A stretch of DNA of 64,000 nt. Origin: Legionellales bacterium (lineage in GTDB: Bacteria > Pseudomonadota > Gammaproteobacteria > Legionellales > Legionellaceae). A model generated the notes under the pieces. It ran no database searches, was not told the DNA's origin, and was given only the letters and a program-made list of their open reading frames with translations. Each line of letters opens with the position of its first letter. The first letter of the stretch is position 1. This document shows positions 8,242 to 16,419 of the stretch, in pieces. The position numbers and the translations under genes are program-made. The stretch spans positions 1-64,000 of the forward strand of contig DAIDKT010000101.1 in assembly GCA_027449905.1 (NCBI GenBank), written 5' to 3'.

Positions 8242-10047
8242 TTGAGTGATCTATCTTTAATTCGAAATTTTTCTATCATCGCACACATTGATCATGGTAA
8301 ATCAACCTTGGCTGATCGTTTTATTCAACTCTGTGGTGGTTTGTCAGATCGAGAAATGGCAGCTCAAGTGTTGGACTCAATGGATATTGAACGCGAGCGA
8401 GGAATTACCATTAAAGCGCAAAGTGTTTCATTAAACTACACCGCGCAGGATGGAAAAACGTATTTGCTCAACTTTATTGACACACCAGGGCACGTTGATT
8501 TCAGTTATGAAGTGTCCCGCTCTCTCGCTGCATGTGAAGGCGCCATTCTCGTGGTCGATGCCGCCCAGGGCGTTGAAGCGCAGACTGTCGCCGTTTGTTA
8601 TACAGCGATTGACCAGTCGTTGGATGTGCTCCCCGTGTTGAATAAAATTGACTTACCTCAGGCTGAGCCTGATCGGGTCATTTCTGAAATTGAAGACATC
8701 ATTGGCTTAGATGCACACCATGCGATTCGTGTCAGTGCTAAAAGTGGCTTGGGTGTGGCCGATGTGCTTGAAGCACTGGTTACCCACATTAAACCACCTG
8801 AAGGCGAAATTAATGCGCCACTACAAGCTTTGATTATTGACTCGTGGTTTGATAGCTATTTAGGCGTGGTTTCTCTCGTCCGCATCATACATGGTTCATT
8901 AAAACGCGGTTCTAAAATGCAAGTGATGTCAACCGGAAAAACCTATGAGGTTGATCAAGTCGGAATTTTCACCCCGAAACGCACCCCCAAAGAAGTCCTG
9001 CAGGCAGGCGAAGTCGGTTATGTGGTTGCCGGCATCAAAGAAATTCAAGGCGCACCGGTTGGGGATACCTTGACTTTAGAAAAAAATCCGGCAACTTCAG
9101 CATTACCGGGTTTTAAACGCGTAAAACCCCAAGTATATGCGGGACTTTTTCCCATCAGCTCCGATGATTTCGAAGCATTTCGTGAGGCTTTGGCTAAACT
9201 GAGCTTAAATGATGCATCCTTGTTTTATGAACCAGAATCATCAGAAGCGCTGGGCTTTGGATTTCGCTGTGGTTTCTTGGGCATGCTTCACATGGAAATT
9301 GTGCAAGAACGTCTTGAGAGAGAATACAATCTTGAATTGATTTCAACTGCGCCAACCGTTATTTATCAAATTATCGATACCAAAGACGAAACAGTTTTAA
9401 TTGATAACCCCGCTCGCCTACCACCAGTGCAGCAAATCAAGAAAATGTTTGAACCCATTGTGCGCGCAAATATTTTGGTTCCCCAAGAATATTTGGGTCC
9501 CATTATCACCTTGTGTATCGAACGACGTGGGGTGCAAGTGAATATGACCTATAGCGGTCGACAGGTTGCCGTGAGTTATGATTTACCCATGAGCGAAGTC
9601 GTATCTAATTTTTTTGATCGCTTAAAATCAGTCAGTCGAGGTTATGCGTCTTTAGATTATAATTTTATTCGATTTGAAGAAGCGGATTTAGTTAAAATGG
9701 ACGTCTTGATTAATAGCGAGAAAGTAGATGCCCTCTCTCAAATCATTCACCGCAGCACATCACAAAGTCGTGGCCGCACATTAACTGATAAAATGCAGGA
9801 ATTAATTCCAAGACAAATGTTTGATGTTGCTATTCAGGCGGCCGTTGGCGGTCATATCATCGCAAGACAAACCGTCAAAGCGCTGCGGAAAAATGTGATA
9901 GCCAAATGTTATGGTGGTGATGTCTCACGTAAACGTAAATTGTTAGAAAAGCAAAAAGCCGGTAAAAAGCGGATGAAACAAGTTGGGCATGTTGAAATTC
10001 CACAAGAAGCATTTATGGCTGTGTTTCAAACAGAAAAAAAGAAATAG
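8242..10047 (+). CDS. lepA: Elongation factor 4 (back-translocating GTPase)
   Basis: About 601 aa. Ribosome-associated translational GTPase. G1 is [10 protein letters not shown]3 is DTPGH, G4 is NKID; EF-G-like domains and the LepA-specific C-terminal domain follow ([19 protein letters not shown], then [18 protein letters not shown]). A GTG at 8230 is open, but the TTG at 8242 yields the conserved family N-terminus [19 protein letters not shown] and is preferred. First gene of the lepA-lepB-rnc cluster, a conserved gammaproteobacterial order. Length is normal for the family. Confidence 0.97.
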   Translation: MSDLSLIRNFSIIAHIDHGKSTLADRFIQLCGGLSDREMAAQVLDSMDIERERGITIKAQSVSLNYTAQDGKTYLLNFIDTPGHVDFSYEVSRSLAACEGAILVVDAAQGVEAQTVAVCYTAIDQSLDVLPVLNKIDLPQAEPDRVISEIEDIIGLDAHHAIRVSAKSGLGVADVLEALVTHIKPPEGEINAPLQALIIDSWFDSYLGVVSLVRIIHGSLKRGSKMQVMSTGKTYEVDQVGIFTPKRTPKEVLQAGEVGYVVAGIKEIQGAPVGDTLTLEKNPATSALPGFKRVKPQVYAGLFPISSDDFEAFREALAKLSLNDASLFYEPESSEALGFGFRCGFLGMLHMEIVQERLEREYNLELISTAPTVIYQIIDTKDETVLIDNPARLPPVQQIKKMFEPIVRANILVPQEYLGPIITLCIERRGVQVNMTYSGRQVAVSYDLPMSEVVSNFFDRLKSVSRGYASLDYNFIRFEEADLVKMDVLINSEKVDALSQIIHRSTSQSRGRTLTDKMQELIPRQMFDVAIQAAVGGHIIARQTVKALRKNVIAKCYGGDVSRKRKLLEKQKAGKKRMKQVGHVEIPQEAFMAVFQTEKKK

Positions 10048-10066
10048 AGACTGAGGGGATCCTATC

Positions 10067-10822
10067 ATGAACTTTGCGCTGTGGTTATTCGCCCTTTCGG
10101 CGTTAACCGGATTTATTTACTTATTTGATGTATTGGTGTGGGCTAAAAAGCGAGCATCAGGTCAAAAACCAAGCTGGATTATTGAGCATGCCCGTTCGTT
10201 TTTTCCTATTTTCTTGGTTGTATTATTGTTGCGTTCTTTTTTAATTGAACCATTTCGTATTCCCTCAGGATCGTTAGAGCCTACTTTATTGGTTGGGGAC
10301 TTTTTAGCCGTTAATAAGTTTACTTACGGAATTCGCCTACCAATCATTGAAAAAAAAATCATCCCCATTTCTAACCCCAAAACGGGCGATATTGTGGTAT
10401 TCAGATGGCCGCCAAATCCTGTCTTTGATTACATTAAGCGAGTAGTGGGTGTTCCAGGTGATAGGGTGTCTTACCACAATAAAATTTTAACCATTAATGG
10501 TATAGAAGCGAAACAAGCCTTCGTTGAATATACCACTGATGAAAGTTCGGGCAAGGCCGTTGCGGAATATCGAGAAAACCTCAATGGTGTCGAGCATGAA
10601 ATTTATCGAAACGTCAATGTGCCTGCGGAGGATTTTGATGTCACGGTTCCTGCGAATCAATATCTCATGATGGGCGATAACCGCGATGACAGCGCCGACA
10701 GCCGCTATTGGGGATTTGTGAGTGATGAATATATTCGCGGCAAAGCCTTTCTAATCTGGATGAGTTGGAATAGCAAAACGTGGATGGTGCGGTGGAATCG
10801 ACTTGCCCATGTGATCCATTGA
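10067..10822 (+). CDS. lepB: Signal peptidase I
   Basis: A 251-aa inner-membrane serine protease that removes signal peptides from exported proteins. Two N-terminal hydrophobic segments (about 2-22 and 44-62) precede the periplasmic catalytic domain. The nucleophile is Ser69 in RIPSGSLEPTL and the general base is Lys124 in DYIKRVVGVPGD. Box E, MGDNRDDSADSRYWGFV, is intact. The residue after the nucleophile is Leu rather than the common Met, a substitution seen in Legionella-type enzymes. It starts 19 bp after lepA with GAGGGG upstream. Confidence 0.96.
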   Translation: MNFALWLFALSALTGFIYLFDVLVWAKKRASGQKPSWIIEHARSFFPIFLVVLLLRSFLIEPFRIPSGSLEPTLLVGDFLAVNKFTYGIRLPIIEKKIIPISNPKTGDIVVFRWPPNPVFDYIKRVVGVPGDRVSYHNKILTINGIEAKQAFVEYTTDESSGKAVAEYRENLNGVEHEIYRNVNVPAEDFDVTVPANQYLMMGDNRDDSADSRYWGFVSDEYIRGKAFLIWMSWNSKTWMVRWNRLAHVIH

Positions 10823-10832
10823 GGAGAATAAG

Positions 10833-11519
10833 TTGATTGATTTAGAAAGATTATGCAGAAAATTGAACTATAAATTTCAAAATAAAACCCTTCTAAAGCA
10901 AGCCCTGACTCATTGCAGCATGGGCGATCACAACAATGAACGCCTAGAATTTTTAGGTGACTCCATTCTTAGCATGGTAATCGCCCAGGCTTTGTTCAAT
11001 AAATTTCCCGATCAAAAAGAGGGTCAACTTAGTCGCCTGCGCGCTTTTTTAGTGAAAGGCGATATGCTAGCAATCATTGCGCATGAGCTGGATTTAGGAC
11101 AATATTTGTATTTAGGTCAAGGGGAGTTAAAAAGTGGTGGTTTTCGGCGAGCCTCAATTTTGGCAGATGCCCTAGAAGCAATTTTTGCAGCCGTCTTTTT
11201 AGACAATGGCTTTGCTGCCAGTCAACAAGTCATTTTACATTTGTACCAAAGTCGATTAAATCAGGTCTCGTTAGCAAACCACGTAATCGATGCAAAAACG
11301 CAATTACAAGAATATTTGCAAAGCAAAAAATTAACCTTACCTAAATATACGCTCACCCAGGTTCTTGGTGACGAACACGAACAAGTTTTTTTCGTTGCAT
11401 GCACAGTGCCTGATATGGAGATTACCACCGAAGGTCAGGGTGAAACGCGCAGAAAAGCCGAACAACAAGCAGCAGAAAAATTATTAGCGAGTTTGCAGAA
11501 CCAATTAAAAACATCCTAA
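10833..11519 (+). CDS. rnc: Ribonuclease III
   Basis: A 228-aa double-strand-specific endoribonuclease for rRNA and mRNA processing. The catalytic signature NERLEFLGDSILSMVI and the second acidic cluster ADALEAIFAAVFLD are present, followed by a C-terminal dsRNA-binding domain (DAKTQLQEYLQSKKL to AEQQAAEKLL). The start is TTG at 10833, decided by GAGGAG at 10821-10826. It lies 10 bp after lepB. In many proteobacteria era follows rnc; here era is absent and an unrelated gene starts about 115 bp later. Confidence 0.96.
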   Translation: MIDLERLCRKLNYKFQNKTLLKQALTHCSMGDHNNERLEFLGDSILSMVIAQALFNKFPDQKEGQLSRLRAFLVKGDMLAIIAHELDLGQYLYLGQGELKSGGFRRASILADALEAIFAAVFLDNGFAASQQVILHLYQSRLNQVSLANHVIDAKTQLQEYLQSKKLTLPKYTLTQVLGDEHEQVFFVACTVPDMEITTEGQGETRRKAEQQAAEKLLASLQNQLKTS

Positions 11520-11634
11520 TACCCCATCTGTAAAATGCCTTGTACCGAGTGAGAAGTGACAAAATAGTTTACCTTTGATCAAAAAAATGTTAAAATGATC
11601 CATCTTTTTTCATTTTTAATATCCCTGGTTTATT

Positions 11635-14082
11635 ATGAATACTGAAAATGATTTCACTATGATAAATCCGTCTAAAACCGGGGCCAGGCGGGAAAACAGT
11701 TTATATCATTTTATTCATCATCATTTGGATCTAGATTTGTTGCGCGATTATTCAGTTGCCACCAGCAAGTCACCAACTAGACATGCTTTTTTTATTAGCA
11801 TCACCCCCTCTGTTTTTGTGAAAAGCCCCTTTGGTGAATTTGATTACCATGGCATGCATCTATCCATTGATAAAAATTATATGAACGAAAATTCATTTAA
11901 TGTCCAGGGTCACCTAAGCGCATCTCACTTTTTTTTACTATATCGTCATCAAACAGATCAAAAACGCGGTATTCGCGTGCATGTCCGTGTTACTCAAAAC
12001 GGACAGTTAACCCGTGATCCATTTCAAATCAATGATTGTGTGTTAAATGACAGCGGTCATGTCGTGAGTGTAGGTAAGATGGAACCCTGTGACAGCAAGC
12101 AAAAGCAATTAATATTGGCGCAGATGACCGATGCAAAAGAATTGTTAACTCGATTATTACACGAAAAAAACATGCATTATGTGGAACTAGAAATGCGCGC
12201 AGCTGAATTAGGTGAACGCTTGGAAAAATTTCACAGGGACAACGTCACCTATGACAACGCAGGTATCATTGAATTAATCAATCTGACAGAGCGGTTAACT
12301 TTGTACAGCGACGTCAAGATTGACGGACGGACGAGTTACTTAAATCGGTTGTTATCAGAGCTCCAAAGTCGAACCACCTCTAGAAACATAGAATCACCTA
12401 TGGCGGTTTCAGACGTTGATATCACCACAGAATCTCTTGATCTTCCAATATCACAAATTATCAAGTCAAACGAAGATAATCGATTACATAGAGAGATTGA
12501 GGCATTGGTTCTGCGTATCAAAGACATTGAAGCACATCAAACAGATAGCATTGCCGATCGTTTAATCAAAACAGCGCCTTTATATACCGAATTTAATCTT
12601 TGTTGTCTTTGCTTACCTTCCCAGCACAGTGAGTTTATTCGAGAACAAGAAAAATTGCTTGTTTTACCGACACTGAAGAATTATTTTCACGCATGCGTTT
12701 TGTCTGGTGATTTGTTGAACACAGAAAAACTCTACCCCAGCGCATTCGAACAATTTGATTTACGTGATTTATTTATCCAATTAATCACCACAATTTTCGC
12801 TGAGCAAGAGCCGAATAATGCGATATTGAAACAACGAATTGCGGTAGCCGATTTTTTTTACGATGTGTCACAATCATACCGCAGCCAACTGGCTTTAAAT
12901 TCCTACGGGAAATTAGTCATGCTGTTTATTCAGAATAATTTTTTTGGTTTTGAGATGTTATTGCGTCAGGGGATCGAGGCTGATAGCATGCAGTTTTATT
13001 GTGATGACAAAGCATTTAATGCCCTGCAAATGATCATTGCCTTGTACTCCAAACAAACTGATCTGAGGTACATTGATTTATTACTAGCATCTGGTGCTGA
13101 GATACAATTCACACCCATGCTTGTCAACCCAGCGCTTAGATCACGACTCAAGTTGCCGCGACTCAATCATCCTCCTGCCGCAAACCAAGATTGGAATAAA
13201 TTACACCCCATCAGACATGCCATGGAGTATGTTTTGACCGCACAAGGATACAAATACCCTGAAGTAATTGCACTTGTTGGCCAGCACAGTGATATTGAAC
13301 ATTTATTCATCCCTTTATTAAACATGGTTACATCTGAAGCATTTATTAAAATTGAAATCCACCCTATGCGCAGTGGGCACATGAGTCGAGTATTTTCGAG
13401 CCGAATTGATTGCGATAACTACACCAAATCGTTACCCCAGGTCCGATTAACAGATAACTGGATGCCCTGTTTATTTTTTTATGTCAATCCAAATTCTTCA
13501 AATACAGCAATAGCAGACGCATTCGTTCCTGTGGCCAATCAGTTGATGGAACAAATCATTCAAAAATTTTCCTCAAAATCGTTGGCTCTGCAACGCCAAA
13601 TCCGTGATCATTTTCAACGTGATGCCTTGACAACTCCAAAAACAAACAAACAGACAGCTTATACAAATTATCTTGCAGCAAGGTTGGCTGCAAGCTTACT
13701 GGATCAGCCCGAATTTCATGATTTCGAATTTATGTTGCAACTGTTTTGTCTACTTTCCTCTTTCGATGTTGAAAATAAACCTGAAGCAGCAAAAAATTTT
13801 ATAAAAGCGGGACACGTGTTTATGTCAGAGCAATCTGAGCCACTGACAAAACACTTACGCGCAACCAAAGCAGGTAAAAATATTTTAAGTAAAATACTGC
13901 CTGCGACTGCTAGCTTGAAATCCAATACCATCCAAATGAAAGCGCCACCTCAGATGTGGAAACCCAATAACCTCAAAAGCACAGGTTATTCATCAAAAAG
14001 CCCAGGTCAAATGAATCATCAGCCAGCAGATTCAAATATTGACACCCATTCAGCCCCCGCCTTACCAGGTGGTTTTTTTTGA
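11635..14082 (+). CDS. Large ankyrin-like protein, effector candidate
   Basis: An 815-aa protein with no enzyme motif that I recognise. Residues of about 423-495 look like degenerate ankyrin repeats: NSYGKLVMLFIQNNFFGFEM, then FNALQMIIALY and YIDLLLASGAEI, with the ALxxAI and LLxxGAxI spacing of that fold. A Glu/Leu-rich segment at about 180-310 may be helical or coiled. No signal peptide or transmembrane helix is seen, so the protein is cytosolic or exported by a Sec-independent route. The tail is Pro/Ser-rich and ends PALPGGFF. It sits 18 bp upstream of the Cdc20-like gene, so the two are probably co-transcribed. Effector status is inferred from context only. Confidence 0.65.
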   Translation: MNTENDFTMINPSKTGARRENSLYHFIHHHLDLDLLRDYSVATSKSPTRHAFFISITPSVFVKSPFGEFDYHGMHLSIDKNYMNENSFNVQGHLSASHFFLLYRHQTDQKRGIRVHVRVTQNGQLTRDPFQINDCVLNDSGHVVSVGKMEPCDSKQKQLILAQMTDAKELLTRLLHEKNMHYVELEMRAAELGERLEKFHRDNVTYDNAGIIELINLTERLTLYSDVKIDGRTSYLNRLLSELQSRTTSRNIESPMAVSDVDITTESLDLPISQIIKSNEDNRLHREIEALVLRIKDIEAHQTDSIADRLIKTAPLYTEFNLCCLCLPSQHSEFIREQEKLLVLPTLKNYFHACVLSGDLLNTEKLYPSAFEQFDLRDLFIQLITTIFAEQEPNNAILKQRIAVADFFYDVSQSYRSQLALNSYGKLVMLFIQNNFFGFEMLLRQGIEADSMQFYCDDKAFNALQMIIALYSKQTDLRYIDLLLASGAEIQFTPMLVNPALRSRLKLPRLNHPPAANQDWNKLHPIRHAMEYVLTAQGYKYPEVIALVGQHSDIEHLFIPLLNMVTSEAFIKIEIHPMRSGHMSRVFSSRIDCDNYTKSLPQVRLTDNWMPCLFFYVNPNSSNTAIADAFVPVANQLMEQIIQKFSSKSLALQRQIRDHFQRDALTTPKTNKQTAYTNYLAARLAASLLDQPEFHDFEFMLQLFCLLSSFDVENKPEAAKNFIKAGHVFMSEQSEPLTKHLRATKAGKNILSKILPATASLKSNTIQMKAPPQMWKPNNLKSTGYSSKSPGQMNHQPADSNIDTHSAPALPGGFF

Positions 14083-14100
14083 CACAACTTAGGATTCATC

Positions 14101-15606
14101 ATGAAAAGAAGCCATGAAATAGATACATCAAGCTCTAAGGAACCTAGCAAAGCACCGAAATTATCTGATAATAATCAGTTAGAAAAAAGCAAACAAATAC
14201 AAAGTGACAATCCAAAACCACGATTGATCGATCAAATATTATATCAAGAATTCTCAACACGGGAAGCAAATTGTGACAGATTTATACCCAATCGAAGCCA
14301 AATAAATCATTTTGACTCGCATGGTGCCAAAGAAGCCTTATCAACCACTCCAAACGAACATTGTAAGTTAATTATTGAAAACTTATTTGATACGCCTGCA
14401 AAAGACATGTTAAAGCAACGCGTTTATAGTTTTTCTAAGCCCCCTGCTGGATTATTTGACAACTATTATTCATCAAGTACGCCCAAAATAATTGAGAAAT
14501 CCCCCAACTCAGTGAAGAAAGTACGTTGCTTGATTGATTATAAAAAAAAACTCGATGTACCTGGGCTACCAAATGACTTCTATTTAAATTTATTATCCTG
14601 GTCAGCAACAGATCAAATATTTGTCCCGGTTGAAACAGATTGCGATGATTTTCAAATTGTAAGCACCGATGTCAACAAAACTGAGGAAATAAATTTTTTC
14701 AAAGAGGTAAACCGTAAACCGACTGTCGTTGCGGCCTTTGGTGATCAACAAGTCATTTCTGGTTGGGAAAATCATGCTTTAATTTTAGATACCCTCGCTG
14801 CCCGTGAAAAACATTTAGGGGTTATACCTTATAACCTTTTAGGGATGTCGGCTGGTGAAAACATCAATAGCCTGGTTGTTACTGGTGCACATACTTTCAT
14901 GGTTGGTTCAACTTTGAGCCGATTAATGCAACTGGATTTAAGAGAGCGACCTGGTTCGAGCAAGCTATCTTACCAAATGATGAGAACCACTCATTCGACT
15001 GACGCTCGCATTATCGGATTAACTTATAATCAAGGTCATTATATAGCCGAGGGTAATTGTCAGGGTTGCGTTGCTATTTGGGATATTCGTCATCTAAGTC
15101 AAACATCAACACCAGTGTATAAAAATTATTTGCATCAGGGTTCGGTAAAAGGACTTGCATTTCACCCCACTCACACCAATTTATTAGCTTCCGGCGGAGG
15201 ACGCGCCTGTCGTAAACTGAGTTTTTGGAATATATCTACCAATAACCTTAGTAAAGGTCCAGACACCGGCAGTCAAATTTCTGGCGTGCATTGGTTAGCC
15301 GCCGATCCTCGTTATTTATGGACAACGCATGGTGATTCTAGTCCAGGATTAAAATTATGGCGGGTGAATTGCCATGATAAACCCATGACATGCCAAGAGG
15401 AGGGGTCATACAAAACCGAACCTAACGAAAAAATGATTTCTTCAGCCATTTCAACCAAAGAAAATCGCATCGCTGCTATATCAACGAGGGAGACGCTTTC
15501 TTTTTTTACGGCAAAAGGCCCTAAAGAAAGAGCTTTTTCTTCTAGCACAAAAGAACCTGTTCCGACCCTGAGGTCCTTTCGTGACCCACATCGACTGATT
15601 CGGTAG
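14101..15606 (+). CDS. Cdc20/Cdh1-like WD40 protein (APC/C co-activator mimic)
   Basis: A 501-aa protein closely resembling eukaryotic Cdc20/Fizzy/Cdh1. Features in order: a charged N-terminus (MKRSHEID); an exact C-box, DRFIPNR, at residues 59-65, the motif by which these activators bind the anaphase-promoting complex; the family's propeller entry LDVPGLPNDFYLNLLSWS at 151-168; WD40 blades, with LHQGSVKGLAFHP near 345 and LLASGGG then LSFWNIS, matching the Cdc20 blade HQGAVKAVAW...LATGGG...IRIWN; and a C-terminal Ile-Arg (500-501), the IR tail that binds Cdc27/APC3. In eukaryotes these proteins recruit substrates to the APC/C ubiquitin ligase. AGGA lies 6 nt before the ATG. No signal peptide. 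Family membership rests on motif order recalled from known proteins; function in the host is inferred. Confidence 0.85.
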   Translation: MKRSHEIDTSSSKEPSKAPKLSDNNQLEKSKQIQSDNPKPRLIDQILYQEFSTREANCDRFIPNRSQINHFDSHGAKEALSTTPNEHCKLIIENLFDTPAKDMLKQRVYSFSKPPAGLFDNYYSSSTPKIIEKSPNSVKKVRCLIDYKKKLDVPGLPNDFYLNLLSWSATDQIFVPVETDCDDFQIVSTDVNKTEEINFFKEVNRKPTVVAAFGDQQVISGWENHALILDTLAAREKHLGVIPYNLLGMSAGENINSLVVTGAHTFMVGSTLSRLMQLDLRERPGSSKLSYQMMRTTHSTDARIIGLTYNQGHYIAEGNCQGCVAIWDIRHLSQTSTPVYKNYLHQGSVKGLAFHPTHTNLLASGGGRACRKLSFWNISTNNLSKGPDTGSQISGVHWLAADPRYLWTTHGDSSPGLKLWRVNCHDKPMTCQEEGSYKTEPNEKMISSAISTKENRIAAISTRETLSFFTAKGPKERAFSSSTKEPVPTLRSFRDPHRLIR

Positions 15607-15776
15607 AACAATGCGTATAACCGTGACCGTTAGGGAGCGGAGTTTTTGCCCATAAAACCCGAACCGTGACCGTAAGGGAGCGGAAATTTGCGTACAAAAC
15701 CCGAACCGTGACCGTAAGGGAGCGGAGTTTTTGTGTGGCGATTGCCATACAGGTAACTTACTGATCTATTACTAGG

Positions 15777-15932
15777 ACGTGTTGACAATTCAGATCTCGA
15801 CGTCCCGCTACTTGTTCGCGGGATCCAGCTGGATCTATCTCTGTGCAATAGTAACGTGCATTGAGCAAGATCTCTGGATCCCGCGAACAAGTAGCGGGAC
15901 GTAGGGCATCAGAAAATGAATTGTCAACAGAC
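15777..15932. repeat. Full-length nested-palindrome MITE
   Basis: Outer inverted arms GTTGACAATTCA (15781-15792) and TGAATTGTCAAC (15917-15928) flank a second long inverted repeat built on CGTCCCGCTACTTGTTCGCG and GGATCCAG. No coding capacity. Likely mobilised in trans. Confidence 0.8.
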
Positions 15933-16068
15933 CCTACTTTTTATGGTAATTAATAGTGACGAAGACCAGTATTCATCGCCATTTTAAACATTTAGATGAT
16001 TCACGTTTAGATCGAAAAAAAATACCCATTTATCAACCTTATTTTTATTGCGTTTTGTGCTCTAGTTT

Positions 16069-16269
16069 GTGGCGCTGAGGACTGGGTTTCGATTGCGCAA
16101 AGCAAAATTGGATGGTGACAGAGTAAATCGATGGGCACGACACGGTAGTACAAGATACTTATGGAAAAATGCAGAGGTTGAAGCAGCAATACAGTGGGTT
16201 GTTTATGAACAAGGCTTACCAATGTCTTTATTTGGAAACAAAAACCGAACATTCAACATGGCTATTTAA
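16069..16269 (+). pseudogene. REP-linked protein remnant (possibly RAYT transposase tail)
   Basis: A 66-codon open frame starting GTG and containing VNRWARHGSTRYLW and VVYEQGLPMSLF. A second copy lies at 37562-37735 inside the same repeat block, with RH replaced by stop-Gln. No catalytic His-x-His or Tyr motif of Y1 transposases is present, so this is at most the C-terminal end of a transposase of the REP-associated type. The link to that family is inference from its position between REP arrays. Confidence 0.45.
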
Positions 16270-16419
16270 CTTTTCCGCTCCCTTACGGTCACGGTTCGGG
16301 TTTTGTACGCAAATTTCCGCTCCCTTACGGTCACGGTTCAGGTTTTGTACGCAAATTTCCGCTCCCTTACGGTCACGGTTCGGGTTTTGTGCTCAGATGA
16401 AGAGTCTATTGACAATTCA

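Larger units (their letters stand above)
15619..16380. mobile_element. Compound REP element, copy 1
   Basis: Three direct copies of a 22-bp core AACCGTGACCGTWAGGGAGCGG start at 15619, 15662 and 15704. The same core appears three times in inverted orientation at 16275, 16317 and 16359, with spacing of 42-43 bp. Each core folds as an imperfect hairpin with a GA/AG mismatch and a GTAA loop, as REP sequences do. Between the two arrays lie a full MITE (15781-15928) and a short coding remnant (16069-16269). The same arrangement recurs at 37086-37804, so the whole block behaves as one unit. It fills the roughly 810-bp gap between the Cdc20-like gene and the giant gene. Confidence 0.8.

Noticed and set aside
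15619-15725. CRISPR-like array (22-bp repeats about 42 bp apart)
   Set aside because: Only three units, the 'spacers' are themselves near-identical, the same unit occurs inverted nearby and at another locus, and there are no cas genes. It fits REP sequences.
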